DNA of 64,000 nucleotides, from positions 1 to 64,000 of the forward strand of contig MU006216.1 of assembly GCA_010093685.1 (NCBI GenBank), written 5' to 3'. The position numbers and the translations under genes are program-made. This document shows positions 45,384 to 55,359 of the stretch, one piece after another. This DNA comes from Ophiobolus disseminans. Its lineage: Eukaryota > Ascomycota > Dothideomycetes > Pleosporales > Phaeosphaeriaceae. The notes under the pieces were generated by a model. That model had not been told where the DNA came from. It made no database searches and worked only from the letters and a program-made list of their open reading frames with translations. Within the stretch, counting starts at the first letter, position 1, and every line of letters begins with the position of its first letter.

Positions 45384-45888
45384 ATTGTCGATTGGATTAG
45401 CTCTGTGAAAGTTGATGGTGGATGGTGGATGGACTCGCAGGATCTTGAAGTTGGGTCGGGGTTAAGTACAGAAAGAGCCTTTGAGCTGTTGAGGCGACAC
45501 AATCTCTCTTAGAGGTTTTGAGCAAACTTCGTGGACTGTGCAACTCAACAAGGTGCACCTCAACAAGGTTCTGTTAACCAGCTCGGCCCTGACCGCACAA
45601 GGGCAAGCGTTCGTCGTACACATTCAGGCTACTCTAACGCGAGTAAGATTCCCACCAAAGAGCACGATGCCCTCATGCAAGGCTCCGCTTTGTTTGCTTC
45701 AATTAACCCAAGGCTCGAGAGTCACAAAATGCAACACAAACACACGCACGTCCTTCACAGTCCTTGGGCATATAAACACGCGACCCCTTCCTCAAAGCCC
45801 GATCAACGAACTCGCACCACTCATCAACCTCGCACAACTGCCACATACCTACAACTCAACGGATTACACACACCTACAGATACCCACT
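45384..45888. other. Divergent promoter region of two SSP-family genes
   Basis: About 500 bp between genes on opposite strands; no further gene seen. Confidence 0.4.
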
Positions 45889-46329
45889 ATGCATTACCTC
45901 TCCACCTTCCTCCTCCTCCTCGCCACCCTCCTCACCCTCGTATCAGCTAGTGACTTAGACAACAAAGACAAGCATTGACTAGACTTCATCTGCGGCTGCT
46001 CCAACCTCTACGCCCCTCCAAACACCCAGGACGAGCTCTTGCTCGAGGGCGACCAGTGCCACAAATTCAAGTACACCGCAAAGGACGCGGATCTGCACAA
46101 GGGCTGTACGTCCGCATTTTTCCAGTAAGTGGATAAGAGGTTAGTTGGAGGTGGGAAGTGTGGGGGTTTGAAGGTTGAAAGGAGGCTGACGTTGTGCAGG
46201 GAACCGGATTGTAAGGTCCAGGTGTCTAATAATGGCTTCAAAGATGGGACGCTGAAGATTTGGTTCGAGGAGTGGCATAAGGTGAATTATTTTCGCTATG
46301 GGCATGCCACGAAATACAAAGATCCTTGA
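45889..46329 (+). pseudogene. SSP-family gene with premature stop
   Basis: Exon 1 45889-46124, phase-2 intron 46125-46199, exon 2 46200-46329. The leader MHYLSTFLLLLATLLTLVSA is a signal peptide. TGA at codon 30 (45976-45978) cuts the frame just after it, although the following frame is coherent through ICGCSN, GDQCHKF and KGCTSAFF to the splice and on to the stop at 46327. The second Cys of the usual C-x-C is Ser here. Exon 2 has EPDCKVQV but lacks the final Y-x-C. Without the stop the product would be about 121 residues. Probably dead. Confidence 0.7.
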
Positions 46330-47004
46330 GGAAAGCGGGTGGTGATGGGTGGTGCGTGGGAATTGTGACGTCGTTTTATTATGTTCGTAGTCTTAAGTTG
46401 ATAGGCATTTACTACGAGGAAGAGTAAAGCGATGAGGATCAAGAGAGCTTGGGATTGATGGTCTAGCTGAGGGTAGGCCTTCTTGTGATGTTTGTCTTCT
46501 TACTGCCATCGTGCATCACGCCGGAGTTTGGCGCTGCTATACCTTGTCGGATATTTACGGCATGTAATCGCTATGAGAGCTCGGCCAATTCGCCATCTTT
46601 TTTTATTCGGCAACGTCTAAAGCTGGCATAGCTAACAAATGCATGTGATAATTGTTTGAGAGCGCAAGGCAGGAGGTTGCGGAAACTTTCACACCTTTGC
46701 TTTTTGACTGCAATTGCTTCAATACATGATCATAACGCGAGGATGGCTACACTTTGAGAGAAGTGGATCCTTTCTACAGTTGACCAGGGATGGCAGTTCG
46801 GTCACGATCAAGGCGTGACTTACCTGCCTGGTCGATTATATCACAACACTTACCTCCAATCGCGCGCTCGTCGCTACCACTCTGCCCTCCCACGTCAGTA
46901 TCTCTGCCGAAACCCACTCACCTCCACTCAAAACTGCACTTGTGCAGCGACTGTCCTCAAACTCACCCCGCCCCACACACAAACCACATCAATCAATCTT
47001 CACA
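46330..47004. other. Intergenic stretch
   Basis: No gene seen between two SSP-family genes. Confidence 0.4.
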
Positions 47005-47388
47005 ATGAAGCTCCTTCTCTTCTTCCTCGCCATACTCCTCACGCTGGTCAACTGCGCATCCGCCGACGAAAACTGCGGCCTAGTGTATCAATTCGGCAAC
47101 GACCACATCTACTACATGCCCAACGACAAGAGGTGCCACAAGGCCGACGGCATCATTCGGTACTCCGTCGTCTACAAGGGCTGCGCTTGCATATTCTTCC
47201 AGTAAGTATGCTGCGGTAAGGTTGGAGTGTGGGTGCAATGTTAACATCGCAGCGAGGAGGATTGCGGACATGGCAATCGGCATAATGGCGTTGTTATTGT
47301 GGAGGGAAGCAAGGATGAGAAAAGGCTTATCAAGTTCAAGGAACATGATCGGGCGAGGTGGTATTATTGTCAGGGGATGGGGGAGTAG
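47005..47388 (+). CDS. Small secreted cysteine-rich protein (SSP family, intact)
   Basis: Exon 1 47005-47201, intron 47202-47252 (51 bp, phase 2), exon 2 47253-47388; 110 residues. Signal peptide MKLLLFFLAILLTLVNCASA. Six mature cysteines (about 24, 44, 60, 62, 70 and 105) would allow three disulfides. The family motif KGCACIFF ends exactly at the intron, and the C-terminus carries RWYYC. This is the cleanest member and can serve as family reference. An upstream in-frame ATG (46942) would spoil the signal peptide, so 47005 was chosen. Function unknown; effector-like. Confidence 0.82.
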
Positions 47389-47596
47389 GTGGGGGGATTG
47401 AAGGTGAGGAGGAAGTGGTTATTTTCCGGGGGAACTGCAACACGGAACACTAGAGAGTTGAACTGTAAAGTCGTCCCCCTCCTTTTTATAACCAAACTAT
47501 GCACTTCGGCAACTTCGTTATTTTTAAGACTGAACTATGATATATTAGCCAGGCTCGCTACCAAGCCACAACAACACCCTACAGAAGATTGGAATT

Positions 47597-47692
47597 TAAC
47601 ACATTAACACATTAACACATTAACACACTAACACATTAACACACTAACACATTAACACACTAACACATTAACACACTAACACATTAACACAC
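47597..47692. repeat. 8-bp tandem repeat, (T/C)TAACACA
   Basis: About a dozen copies of TTAACACA, alternating with CTAACACA from the middle on, giving a 16-bp higher-order unit. It lies directly upstream of the SSP gene at 47724, inside its likely 5' leader. Confidence 0.9.
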
Positions 47693-47723
47693 CACACTTC
47701 CATAAACCTTCCTCAAATCCAAA

Positions 47724-48094
47724 ATGTACTTCCTCGCCCTCCTTCTCGCCCTCCTGAACACCGCATTCGCCAAAAAGCCCTCCGACCCCCAACACAAATG
47801 CGGCTGGGTAATACAACACGGCAAGATAGACTTATTCATGACCACCGCAGAGAACCGCTGCGTTCCACACGACTTCCCCATCACGCGCATCAAAGTTTTC
47901 GAGGGGTGCGTGTGCCAGTTCTTCAGGGAAGTATCGCCAGAAATGGAGAGTGTGGGGCTGACCAGTTTAGTGGCAATCAGTGCGACGCAGACAAGATGGT
48001 GAGGGAAGTGAAAGTAGATAGTGGGGTGTATCCTCGAGTGGAGTCTGTGGAGGGGAGGAAGGGGGTGTTGTCATATAGGTGCGGTAGGTATTAG
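47724..48094 (+). CDS. SSP-family gene with altered splice donor
   Basis: Signal peptide MYFLALLLALLNTAFA, then KCGWVI, NRCVPH and GCVCQFF before the usual intron position. The donor reads AG|GGAAGT where the family has GT; the acceptor TTTAG at 47970 is normal, and exon 2 from 47971 (NQCDADK ... LSYRCGRY) is intact in the expected phase. With removal of 47927-47970 the product would have 108 residues. Without splicing the frame stops at 48002 after an unrelated tail. Probably a splice-site mutant, but a rare noncanonical donor cannot be excluded. Confidence 0.6.
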
Positions 48095-48199
48095 GGGATG
48101 AATTGGGGGAGATTGTTGATGCTCGGTTGGGTTCTTCGTCACTGGGTACATTCGCTACCAAACCATACAACTCTGTAGATGTAAAATCAATCCACCAAC

Positions 48200-48668
48200 A
48201 TGTATCACACACAACACACCAACTTATCGTATCCTCCAGCTATACCTAAAACGTCTATCCTCGCCCTCTTCATCCTCCTAACTACCCCATCCGCCAAAAA
48301 GCCTCCACCCAATCTATCTCGCTGCGGCTGGATAAAGTCATCCAACATCCCAAAGAAAGTAAAGACCTTTGCCAGAGTCAACATATGCCTGCAGCGCGAC
48401 GATCCCATCACGAGCTTCATCGTCTACAAGGTATGCGTGTGCCAGTTCTTCAAGTATGTATTGCTACCTACAGAGACCAGGCTCGTGGGCTCAATAGTTT
48501 AGGGGCAGCCGGTGTGACCGTAACGAGAGGGTGAAGAGAGTGCACGTGGCATGGGACCAGAGACAGATGCAGGAAGATCTGCCCGAGCAGGCGGGGGTGT
48601 TGTCGTATAGGTGTGAGTTGGATTATGTGGTTGGGGGAAAGAAGAAGCCTAGGCCGGGGGATGAGTAA
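48200..48668 (+). CDS. SSP-family gene with lost ancestral start codon
   Basis: Exon 1 48200-48453, intron 48454-48502 (49 bp, phase 2), exon 2 48503-48668; up to 139 residues. By alignment with the gene at 47724 the original start was at 48251-48253, which now reads ACG. The only in-frame ATG is at 48200, adding 17 residues (MYHTQHTNLSYPPAIPK) ahead of the hydrophobic stretch SILALFILLTTPSA. Secretion may still work with the longer leader. RCGWIK, VCVCQFF and LSYRC are conserved. The C-terminus has a basic tail GGKKKPRPGDE. Confidence 0.6.
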
Positions 48669-49154
48669 GGGCTTTGGTGGACTGGGGCTTGAGTGGCGCA
48701 AGGTAACTTTTGATGGTGGAAATGCGCAAGTCTGGTGGTTCACATCGTTCGTTCAATCACTTCGGCGACACTTCGACAAAATTTAGATTCAAATCACGTT
48801 TTGCATGAACACAGGTCTGGATATTGTTTGTAGTGTGTCTGCGTTGAAGCCATACCGGCATGGACACGTGAGGATTCACGTATAACTGTGAAGAAGTATG
48901 ATTTGCATCGTACACCCACGCTTTTTGTTTTCATCACGTCACTTCTTGATTCATCACAACCAGTGTTACTCATTCCCAACACGTTGCATCTCCAATTGGC
49001 GTTGTTCCCCTTTAGATCTAGCCTTGATCTGCAGTGCAGGTTGTAGGTTCGCTACCAAAGTACCTGCATAACAACGAAACTCAAGCCGCCGAATAACACA
49101 CTTCACACATCACACCTTCATCTCATCTCACACACCACAGCTATCAACTTCACA
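48669..49154. other. Intergenic stretch
   Basis: Promoter of the next SSP gene; no gene seen. Confidence 0.4.
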
Positions 49155-49540
49155 ATGCGCCTCCTCCTACTCCTCGTCCTCGTAGCCGCCTCATCCGCCA
49201 AGAAACCCAACGACCCACGGCGCTGCATGTGGCTGAAGCACCACAACAGCAACCCAGAAGCAGAAGCATTCCCCGAAGGCAACCGGTGCTCATGGCGCCG
49301 CGACCCGATTAAGCAGTTCGGCGTATTTTTGAGCTGCAGGTGCGAATTCTACGAGTAAGTTTCAAGTCGGCGATTAAGTGGGCGTTGACTGATTGGTGTA
49401 GGGGTAATACTTGCGATGCGGGGAAGGTGGTAAGCACTGTTAGTGCTAGCAGGACAGAGGAATTCGGGGACTTTGACAAGGATCAGCAGGTCATGTCGTT
49501 CAAGTGTGATAGCATGATCAAGAAAGAAGGCAACGCGTGA
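49155..49540 (+). CDS. Small secreted cysteine-rich protein (SSP family, intact)
   Basis: Exon 1 49155-49354, intron 49355-49401 (47 bp, phase 2), exon 2 49402-49540; 112 residues. Signal peptide MRLLLLLVLVAASSA. Motifs RRCMWL, NRCSWR, LSCRCEFY at the intron, NTCDAG and MSFKC follow the family order. KKPNDP after the leader resembles KKPSDP of the gene at 47724. No defects. Confidence 0.8.
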
Positions 49541-50026
49541 GAAAGTTCGGAGGCGCTTGGCTGATCGTTACATCGCTGGTCTTCTTGTGGGACTGGCGTG
49601 GATTGATAGGTGAGCATCGCTCGTCAATTCGCAAGAAATGGGCTGTGAGAATCTGGGAGTTCACGTCGTTATTTTAGTCATTACCTAGGTTTCTTTGACG
49701 GACTTCTAAATCCCACAGCGCGGCTTCCGTAGAGTAGACACAAACTGAAGGTTTTCTCACTGAACTCAACTACAAGTGCATGCGGTTTTGTCACTGCGTT
49801 TGTTGCGTGTTACAGGGAAGAACAGCGGCATTTAATGCGAGGATTCGTGAATTACCGTATGTTAAATCTCACAAACCTTAACATCGCACGGAGCGAATAT
49901 CCCTTTGAACGCACGAACTCACACAACACCTTCAGCGAACACACGATGAATTGTGAAGAGAAGAGTATACTTAACGGCATCCACGCTCTCCTTCTGCCTT
50001 GATCCACCATATCCCCAAAACCAGCC
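49541..50026. other. Intergenic stretch
   Basis: No gene seen. Confidence 0.4.
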
Positions 50027-50489
50027 ATGCACTTCTCCTCAATCCTTACCATCTTTCTCTCCGCACTCAGTGCTGTCTCAGCCAACAAGGGCGATTTCCG
50101 CAAAGACGAAGCCGCTGTGGCATACACCACCACAGGTCAAATAGTCAAATTTCGAGCAGATTTTGAAGGCTGCAACAATGTACGTTATTCTTCATCGTCG
50201 CTGCATGTCATCAACAACTAGGAAACATATTTTCCTCGCAGATGGGCTACTACACGGACAATGTGCGTCTATATCAAGGCCATGAATGCAGTTTCTACTG
50301 GAAAAGACCCAACGACGAGTAAGTCGTCCTCTTGTCGCTTCGGTTCGAGGAATTTAATCGTGACTGTGTAGGCCGGGTGCGTGTGTGCCGAGATCACATT
50401 TCATTACGTAGGGCAGTCTGAATGAGGATAGGCTTGTGCAGTTTAAGCCAGAGAACAATGCGTGGATGTGGGACTGCAAGCGCTTGTGA
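50027..50489 (+). CDS. Divergent SSP-family gene, truncated by an in-frame TAG
   Basis: Exons 50027-50179, 50242-50318 and 50372-50411 give 89 residues. Signal peptide MHFSSILTIFLSALSAVSA. The family motif is changed to YQGHECSFYW, and the phase-2 intron follows a few residues later. TAG at 50409-50411 ends the frame, but the same frame stays open for 25 more codons to TGA at 50487, ending in WMWDCKRL, which looks like the missing family C-terminus with its last cysteine. So either a truncated but expressed protein or a pseudogene; the coordinates include the lost tail. Confidence 0.55.
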
Positions 50490-50634
50490 GCGGTGCAGGT
50501 GGTTTGGAGTGTTGGGAGTAAATGTGCTATTTTAGGTTGGGCAGTTTGAATCGTTGGGTCTAACGGGTCTTGATGTCGAATGCGGTTAAGTTCGTTTGGT
50601 TGTGGGTGGGGTGGCTTCCACTCTCGAAGTCATG

Positions 50635-51140
50635 CCGTAATGAGCAATCAGCGCCATTGCCTCTTTGGTGTCTTCCTCGCTCCTCCTGCCGAAGTAGCAG
50701 TGAACTGCGTCGAATGCAAAGTGATGCATGTCGTCCGCAAACGTCGAATGCAAGCTTCACGACATGATGGTTCTAACCTCAAAAATTGTGAACTATGTAA
50801 CGACACGGGTATTTCCAAGCGCAATGTTGAACTCCGATCACCTAGTTCACTTCCAAGGTTCCGAGCTGACCGACAATCAGCACCTGAATATTGACATATG
50901 GCCAACTGTACTCGCACAGTCGCTTTCGTGAATGAATTGCAACTCTGAAATCATGGTACGTAGGGGCTACACTAACGCGAGAAAATATGCCTGCTCCAGG
51001 GCGATCCACGGTCAGACTACGGCTTGGGTTTCATCATCCTGGGGCAAGTCCGCAGTCGGATCTTTACGTTTGACGGTCAGACTGATTGTTACATGTTACC
51101 AGCTGACGTTCCATCCACGCGATGCCACGACAATTGGTGA
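50635..51140 (+). pseudogene. Decayed secreted-protein gene remnant
   Basis: One frame shows a leader-like run (AISAIASLVSSSLLLPK), stops at the junction, then a coherent stretch with NVECKLHDMMVLTSKIV and DNQHLNIDIWP to a TGA at 50929-50931. It goes on to a canonical 44-bp intron (GTACGT..CTAAC..CAG, 50956-50999) and a second exon (SDYGLGFIILGQ, DGQTDCYMLP) to TGA at 51138. Several stops make it non-functional. It does not show the CxC motif at the intron, so it belongs to another family. Low confidence. Confidence 0.35.
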
Positions 51141-51354
51141 ATGATCCGAGAATGTCAGCTCCGCCGATATCGTTGCTGCAAACAGGATGTACCCTGAAAA
51201 TATCTACACGTCTTGCAGGCGGATGGGATATATAAGTATGGGCTTTCTCCCCTTCCCGTATATAAGTCTTTGAATTGGTACCCCTTCGACGGGATCACAG
51301 ATTCCATTCCAAACCTTGCAACTCCATCTCCCACAATACCCCGATATTGCGATC

Positions 51355-51789
51355 ATGCAATTCAGTCACATTTTCGTTCTGCTCGCTGCGACGGTCTCTG
51401 TCTCCGCAAAAGATGACCCACGCAAAGGATACTGTGGCTACGCCAAGATCGTTGGAGGTCCCAAAGGTGGAGGCCCCTTATTGCGCGATGGGGTATGCCA
51501 GGAGGTAAGATATCGAGACGCTTCGGCATATGTGCAGAAACGAGAAACTGACTTGCTACTCAGGTCCGATCTCCTTTCCTCTCCGTTGAGATCTACAAAG
51601 GCTGCACGTGCAGGTTTCATTTGTAAGTGCACACACGGCTGTTGCCCGAAGCATGCACTAATATACTACAGCGCTTCTGGCTGTAACGAAAACAGTCTTC
51701 TAGTTTATGGCGGTAGTACTACCCATGACATGGGTGGTGACTTCAGGAAAGAGCACGGCTTTAAGTGGTACACTTGCGCTCCACTATGA
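51355..51789 (+). CDS. Small secreted cysteine-rich protein (SSP family, three exons, intact)
   Basis: Exons 51355-51504, 51564-51622 and 51672-51789; 108 residues. Signal peptide MQFSHIFVLLAATVSVSA. GYCGYAK, GVCQE, KGCTCRFHF at the phase-2 intron, SGCNEN and KWYTC follow the family order with six cysteines. An extra phase-0 intron divides the first part, as in the gene at 50027, so the two may form a subgroup. A longer frame from 51316 is possible, but it would put 13 residues before the leader. Confidence 0.78.
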   Translation: MQFSHIFVLLAATVSVSAKDDPRKGYCGYAKIVGGPKGGGPLLRDGVCQEVRYRDASAYVQKRETDLLLRSDLLSSPLRSTKAARAGFICKCTHGCCPKHALIYYSASGCNENSLLVYGGSTTHDMGGDFRKEHGFKWYTCAPL

Positions 51790-52079
51790 TGGCGTATCTG
51801 ATTGCCGATTAAGCAACGGTTGTCGGATGGTGTGATCTTGGTGTATGGCTTGATGCTGTTATGTGATACGTGTATCAGTTTCCGATGAACTGAAATTCAA
51901 AGGCATTCTCAAAGCCTACCAACTCGATCTTCTACCCAAGCTCTACATATTTTCACCAGTCTCGAAACTTACACAACTATCAAACTCGCATCACGAGGTC
52001 CTATCTTCTCACTGCATTCCTTCTTAACCTCCTAATCACTCTTATTATCGCCAAAGACCATACTTGTGGGACACTCTAC

Positions 52080-52241
52080 TGTCAGCCTGGCACCTTAGTT
52101 CACATGGTACAATGTGGACTGCATCTCCACGTGACTCTAAGTCACTGGCTTACTCATCATGTTGTGTATATAATCGCTCTGTGTAGCTCTCTCAATACAA
52201 CAACCTTCTTCTCACTTTTGCCCTGTCTCCTATATCCGACA
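52080..52241 (+). mobile_element. Solo LTR, type A, inside an SSP gene
   Basis: 162 bp from TGTCAGCCTGGCACC to ATATCCGACA, flanked by TCTAC on both sides (52075-52079 and 52242-52246). TATA-like GTATATAATCG is inside. Inserted in exon 1 of the gene at 51993-52777. Confidence 0.95.
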
Positions 52242-52463
52242 TCTACTACTTCCATTTCTCTGATGACGAGGGCTATATAAATCACTCCCTCTGGCGCCAT
52301 AAGATAAAATGTCATAAGGACAGCCGTTTAATCGAACACGTCCGCGTTGCCGGCGGCTGCCAGTGTAAATTCTACAAGTACGTGTAATAAGGCTCAAATT
52401 AATTCTGGAGAGCTAACCATCATCAGTAAGGAGGATTGCAATAGCGCGGGGCTCGTAGCAGAT

Positions 52464-52685
52464 TGTCGGATGTGAGAGACAGGGCAGAAAAGAGGGAGAA
52501 GGTTGATTGTTCTATAGAGTAGACAAGCAAGATTATATACAAGAGTACGCGTAAGCATATGATGTGGAAAGAGTGGCTGTGAAAGCCATAGAAGGTACTG
52601 GAATGTACTGTGCTCATATAAGCTCATGTATCGGACCGATAGGGGATCACGATGTACCGATGAGGTTGAGCTGCCAGGTTTGACA
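52464..52685 (-). mobile_element. Solo LTR, type B, inverted, inside the same SSP gene
   Basis: 222 bp; in the plus strand TGTCGGATGTGAGAG to GGTTTGACA. CAGAT flanks it on both sides (52459-52463 and 52686-52690). Its end half (CCTTCTCCCTCTTTTCTGCC, then the CATCCGACA terminus, read on minus) matches type A, while the other half is shared with the LTR at 56840, so types A and B are related. Confidence 0.93.
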
Positions 52686-52777
52686 CAGATGTAGGAGACC
52701 GGAAGGCGGATGTATTTGCTGATAACATGAAGGGGCGGGCTGTCCAGTGGTACCAGTGCTCGGGGGGTAAGTTCTGA

Positions 52778-53651
52778 GAAATCGTTCGGAAAGGGAAATT
52801 TTGCACATTTAGTTGTCGATTGGCTATGTGTGGAATGGGGAGAGCTTAGGAGTTACGTAGTAGAATGAAGTGGTGTTTGAAATAATTTGGTCGCAACCGT
52901 CGAGCAAGAAACCCCACGTTCGTTTATGATGTAATCAAGCCTCTAGATCTACTTCTTACTGTGAGATGAACCCCTGAGCCGCGAAGCCAGGATCGAGCCC
53001 ACGACTTGGTCGAGAATCAAGCGGACTGTATTCAATGACTCCACGCAGGGAATATATTAGGTGATGTCCGCATAGTCTGGCACCATAAAGTCCTTCAGAA
53101 CTTGAACTCGAGAACGCAAACTGCAGAATCTGTCGAGTTGTGAGTTCGAGGTAGTGCAATCTATCCAAATAAGAAGTTGTGTAACATGGTTGTCGGGGCT
53201 TCACGGATTTGTCGCTCTCATCTTGGTACAACCCACACACATAGCACGGTACATTTGCGTGATTGTTTGATTACTGCGATAACTCAATCTATGTTGGTTC
53301 TTGGAAACTGTGATCATCCGTTGACGGGGCGCTGAGTCTGAGTCTGAATGTTGTGTGCCAATCAACCCGCGCTCGGTTCCCTACCTGCTTGTGCGCTCTT
53401 ATTAGTCACAGAAAGATTTCAATAATATGTCAAGATCACATTTCATGTGCGGCGAGTGTACAGAGAGTGCAATCGACGCGAAATGACTTCACCGTGTTCT
53501 TCAACTTGACTTTTTGAAGCGCCCCCACCTTGACTTCATTCTTGACAGTGAACTCCCTTCCTTCTTTCAAATTTTCACAACTGGGCAGCCACAGAACTAT
53601 TCGACTAGTACAACACTAAGAGCCTTGCGACATCACCGTCTCAACCACAAG
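52778..53651. other. Intergenic stretch
   Basis: No supported gene. A tRNA B-box-like word (GGGCTCGATCC on minus, near 52990) does not fold into a cloverleaf. Confidence 0.4.
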
Positions 53652-54030
53652 ATGCGAATCACCATCTTCTTTACGGCTCTTCTTTCCGTCGCAGTCGCTG
53701 AAAAGTCCGCTTGCAAGGGATGCGGCCTAGCGACATTTTACGACGGTGGTAGTATTAAAATGTCTTATGACGAAGAGTGCCATACCACCAACGTAATCTC
53801 AGATGTCTTAGTCTGCAAGGAATGTAATTGCTTTTTCGATCGGTAAGTGTCGACACGCCGTTTGCGAAGGAGACACCTCAACGGCCCGCTCAGCGAGTAC
53901 CATTAGCGGCACCTGCTTGGCTGAGAACGACGGCATTCAAGTGGACGGTATAGATAGAGAGAGAACTCGTCACTTCGGCAAGTCAGAAGGCCAAGTCGAG
54001 TACAAGTGCTTTTGGGTCAGACCACCTTGA
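53652..54030 (+). CDS. SSP-family gene with ambiguous splice acceptor
   Basis: Exon 1 53652-53842 has leader MRITIFFTALLSVAVA and motifs CKGCGLATF, EECHTT and KECNCFFD, then a normal GTAAGT donor. The nearest acceptor CAG (53893) puts the next codons out of frame, giving a stop after three residues. Using GAG at 53897 keeps the family frame (GTCLAEN ... VEYKCFW) to 54028, for about 107 residues. GAG acceptors are rare, so this is either a weakly spliced gene or one with a small indel at the junction. Confidence 0.6.
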
Positions 54031-54222
54031 TGTCAGTTCATGGTCAATCCTCGAAGGGACAGTCAGGGCTATTCGTGAGGGTTGTTATGGATTTTCCGGA
54101 GACTATGGCACCCAACATCAACTAGTGGGGGTTATTGACTTATCTGACTAAACATTTTCCATAAACCTTGCGTAAATTCTCACATCGTCCAAGCACTTGC
54201 GCACTGATCACTGGTAACCACC

Positions 54223-54626
54223 TTACGCCACTCGTGGTCTGTAACAACTAACATGTGTCGGCACATACTTCCACCCCTTGACCTTCCCATCGACCAAGCC
54301 CGCGCACTGGTCGATACGATCAACTGCATTATCGAACGCGTTGTTGCAAGCGGCCGAGGATGACGCACTGCATCTCGTCAATACCACGTGTATCATGCCA
54401 TGCTGTTTACATACCTCCATACTCCGCACCAGCAGTCGTAGACCTTGATGCCGGAGATGAGATTCGAGTTGCGGAGTTCAGTGCACCCGCCGTCGGTGAG
54501 AAGGATGTCTTGCGATACCGTGCCGTTGGCGAAGACGAACTGGGCGCAGATGTTGTCGTTGGGTGCACCGCATTTAGCAGCGACCAGAGGGAGTAACGAG
54601 AGTATGATTGGAGTGAGTTTGTTCAT
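54223..54626 (-). CDS. Small secreted cysteine-rich protein (SSP family, intact, minus strand)
   Basis: Exon 1 54626-54415, intron 54414-54368 (47 bp, phase 2), exon 2 54367-54223; 118 residues. Leader MNKLTPIILSLLPLVAA, then KCGAPN, GGCTEL, YDCWCGVW at the intron, SAACNNA, DQCAGL and HVSCYR. The motif has Trp in place of Phe. Two extra cysteines in exon 2 distinguish it. No defects. Confidence 0.78.
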
Positions 54627-55359
54627 GATGATTGCGCGATGGGTTTCTGTGCTTGGAATGGTAGAGCGAGATTGAATGTAGGAGTTTGAAACGTGAGAAT
54701 GCCGAGGAGAGTGCAAAGGAAAGAAAGGACAGCAATGCGGCTTTATGTGAATGGTGATACGCACAAACGCAAAGCCATGCATGCCCAACGACTGAAATCG
54801 CAATCGCCATCCTCGCCACACGTTCGCATGGAGAGCATAATTGTGCTGCGGGTGTCAGACGGCTGTGCCCGCGAGAAGGTGGGGACCTACGCCCGGTACG
54901 CTCAATCTGACCCGGGGAATATGCTCCGTCGGCAGTCAGAACACCCACAAGGCAGCAGCTTCGTAAGTGGAGTCCGGCATTTCGCAAGTGCATGTGTGGT
55001 GACAAGAAGCCACGCCCTGTTTTGCGTCCTGGTGGCTCCTTCGCTACTGCACGGTATGACTCGTACTCCTGCGTGCTGTGCGCTACGCACAATCTACTTC
55101 AGACGACACATGAACACCATCTACTTCGACATCACCCTCCCAAGGTCGTATCCCATTGCATGACAGCAGCGTCCTGGATTGGCTCGAGCTTCTCCATCTC
55201 TGTTTGTGGATTCGGAAACTCAGACATCGGGTCGCCGCGCCTCAATTGTGCGTTTGTGATTTTGATCCGGCGCGTATGCCGTGTGATCACTTCGTGGGGT
55301 CGCTTTGGCCGCTGCATCAGATTCTTCGATTTCCTCTGACTATTCCAGGCTTGCATGTT
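54627..55359. other. Intergenic stretch
   Basis: Promoter side of the minus-strand SSP gene; no other gene seen. Confidence 0.4.

Larger units (their letters stand above)
51993..52777 (+). pseudogene. SSP-family gene broken by two solo LTRs
   Basis: Family parts lie in order: leader-like SYLLTAFLLNLLITLIIA, HTCGTLY (51993-52079), LTR 52080-52241, then continuing frame with IKCHKDS and GGCQCKFY up to a GT donor, intron, KEDCNSAG, LTR 52464-52685, then the last piece with QWYQC and a stop at 52775. Removing each LTR plus one target copy would close the frame, so the gene was intact when hit. The start codon position also reads ACG (51993-51995). Not functional now. Confidence 0.85.

Noticed and set aside
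45976..45978. RIP as cause of the stop in the SSP gene at 45889
   Set aside because: A TGG-to-TGA change here would not alter a CpA dinucleotide on either strand, so RIP does not explain it.
47597..47692. CRISPR-like repeat array
   Set aside because: Units are 8 bp with no spacers, in a eukaryotic genome; it is a simple tandem repeat.
52960..53050. tRNA-like sequence on the minus strand
   Set aside because: A B-box-like GGGCTCGATCC and a possible CTC anticodon loop are present, but T-arm and acceptor stems do not pair, so no cloverleaf.
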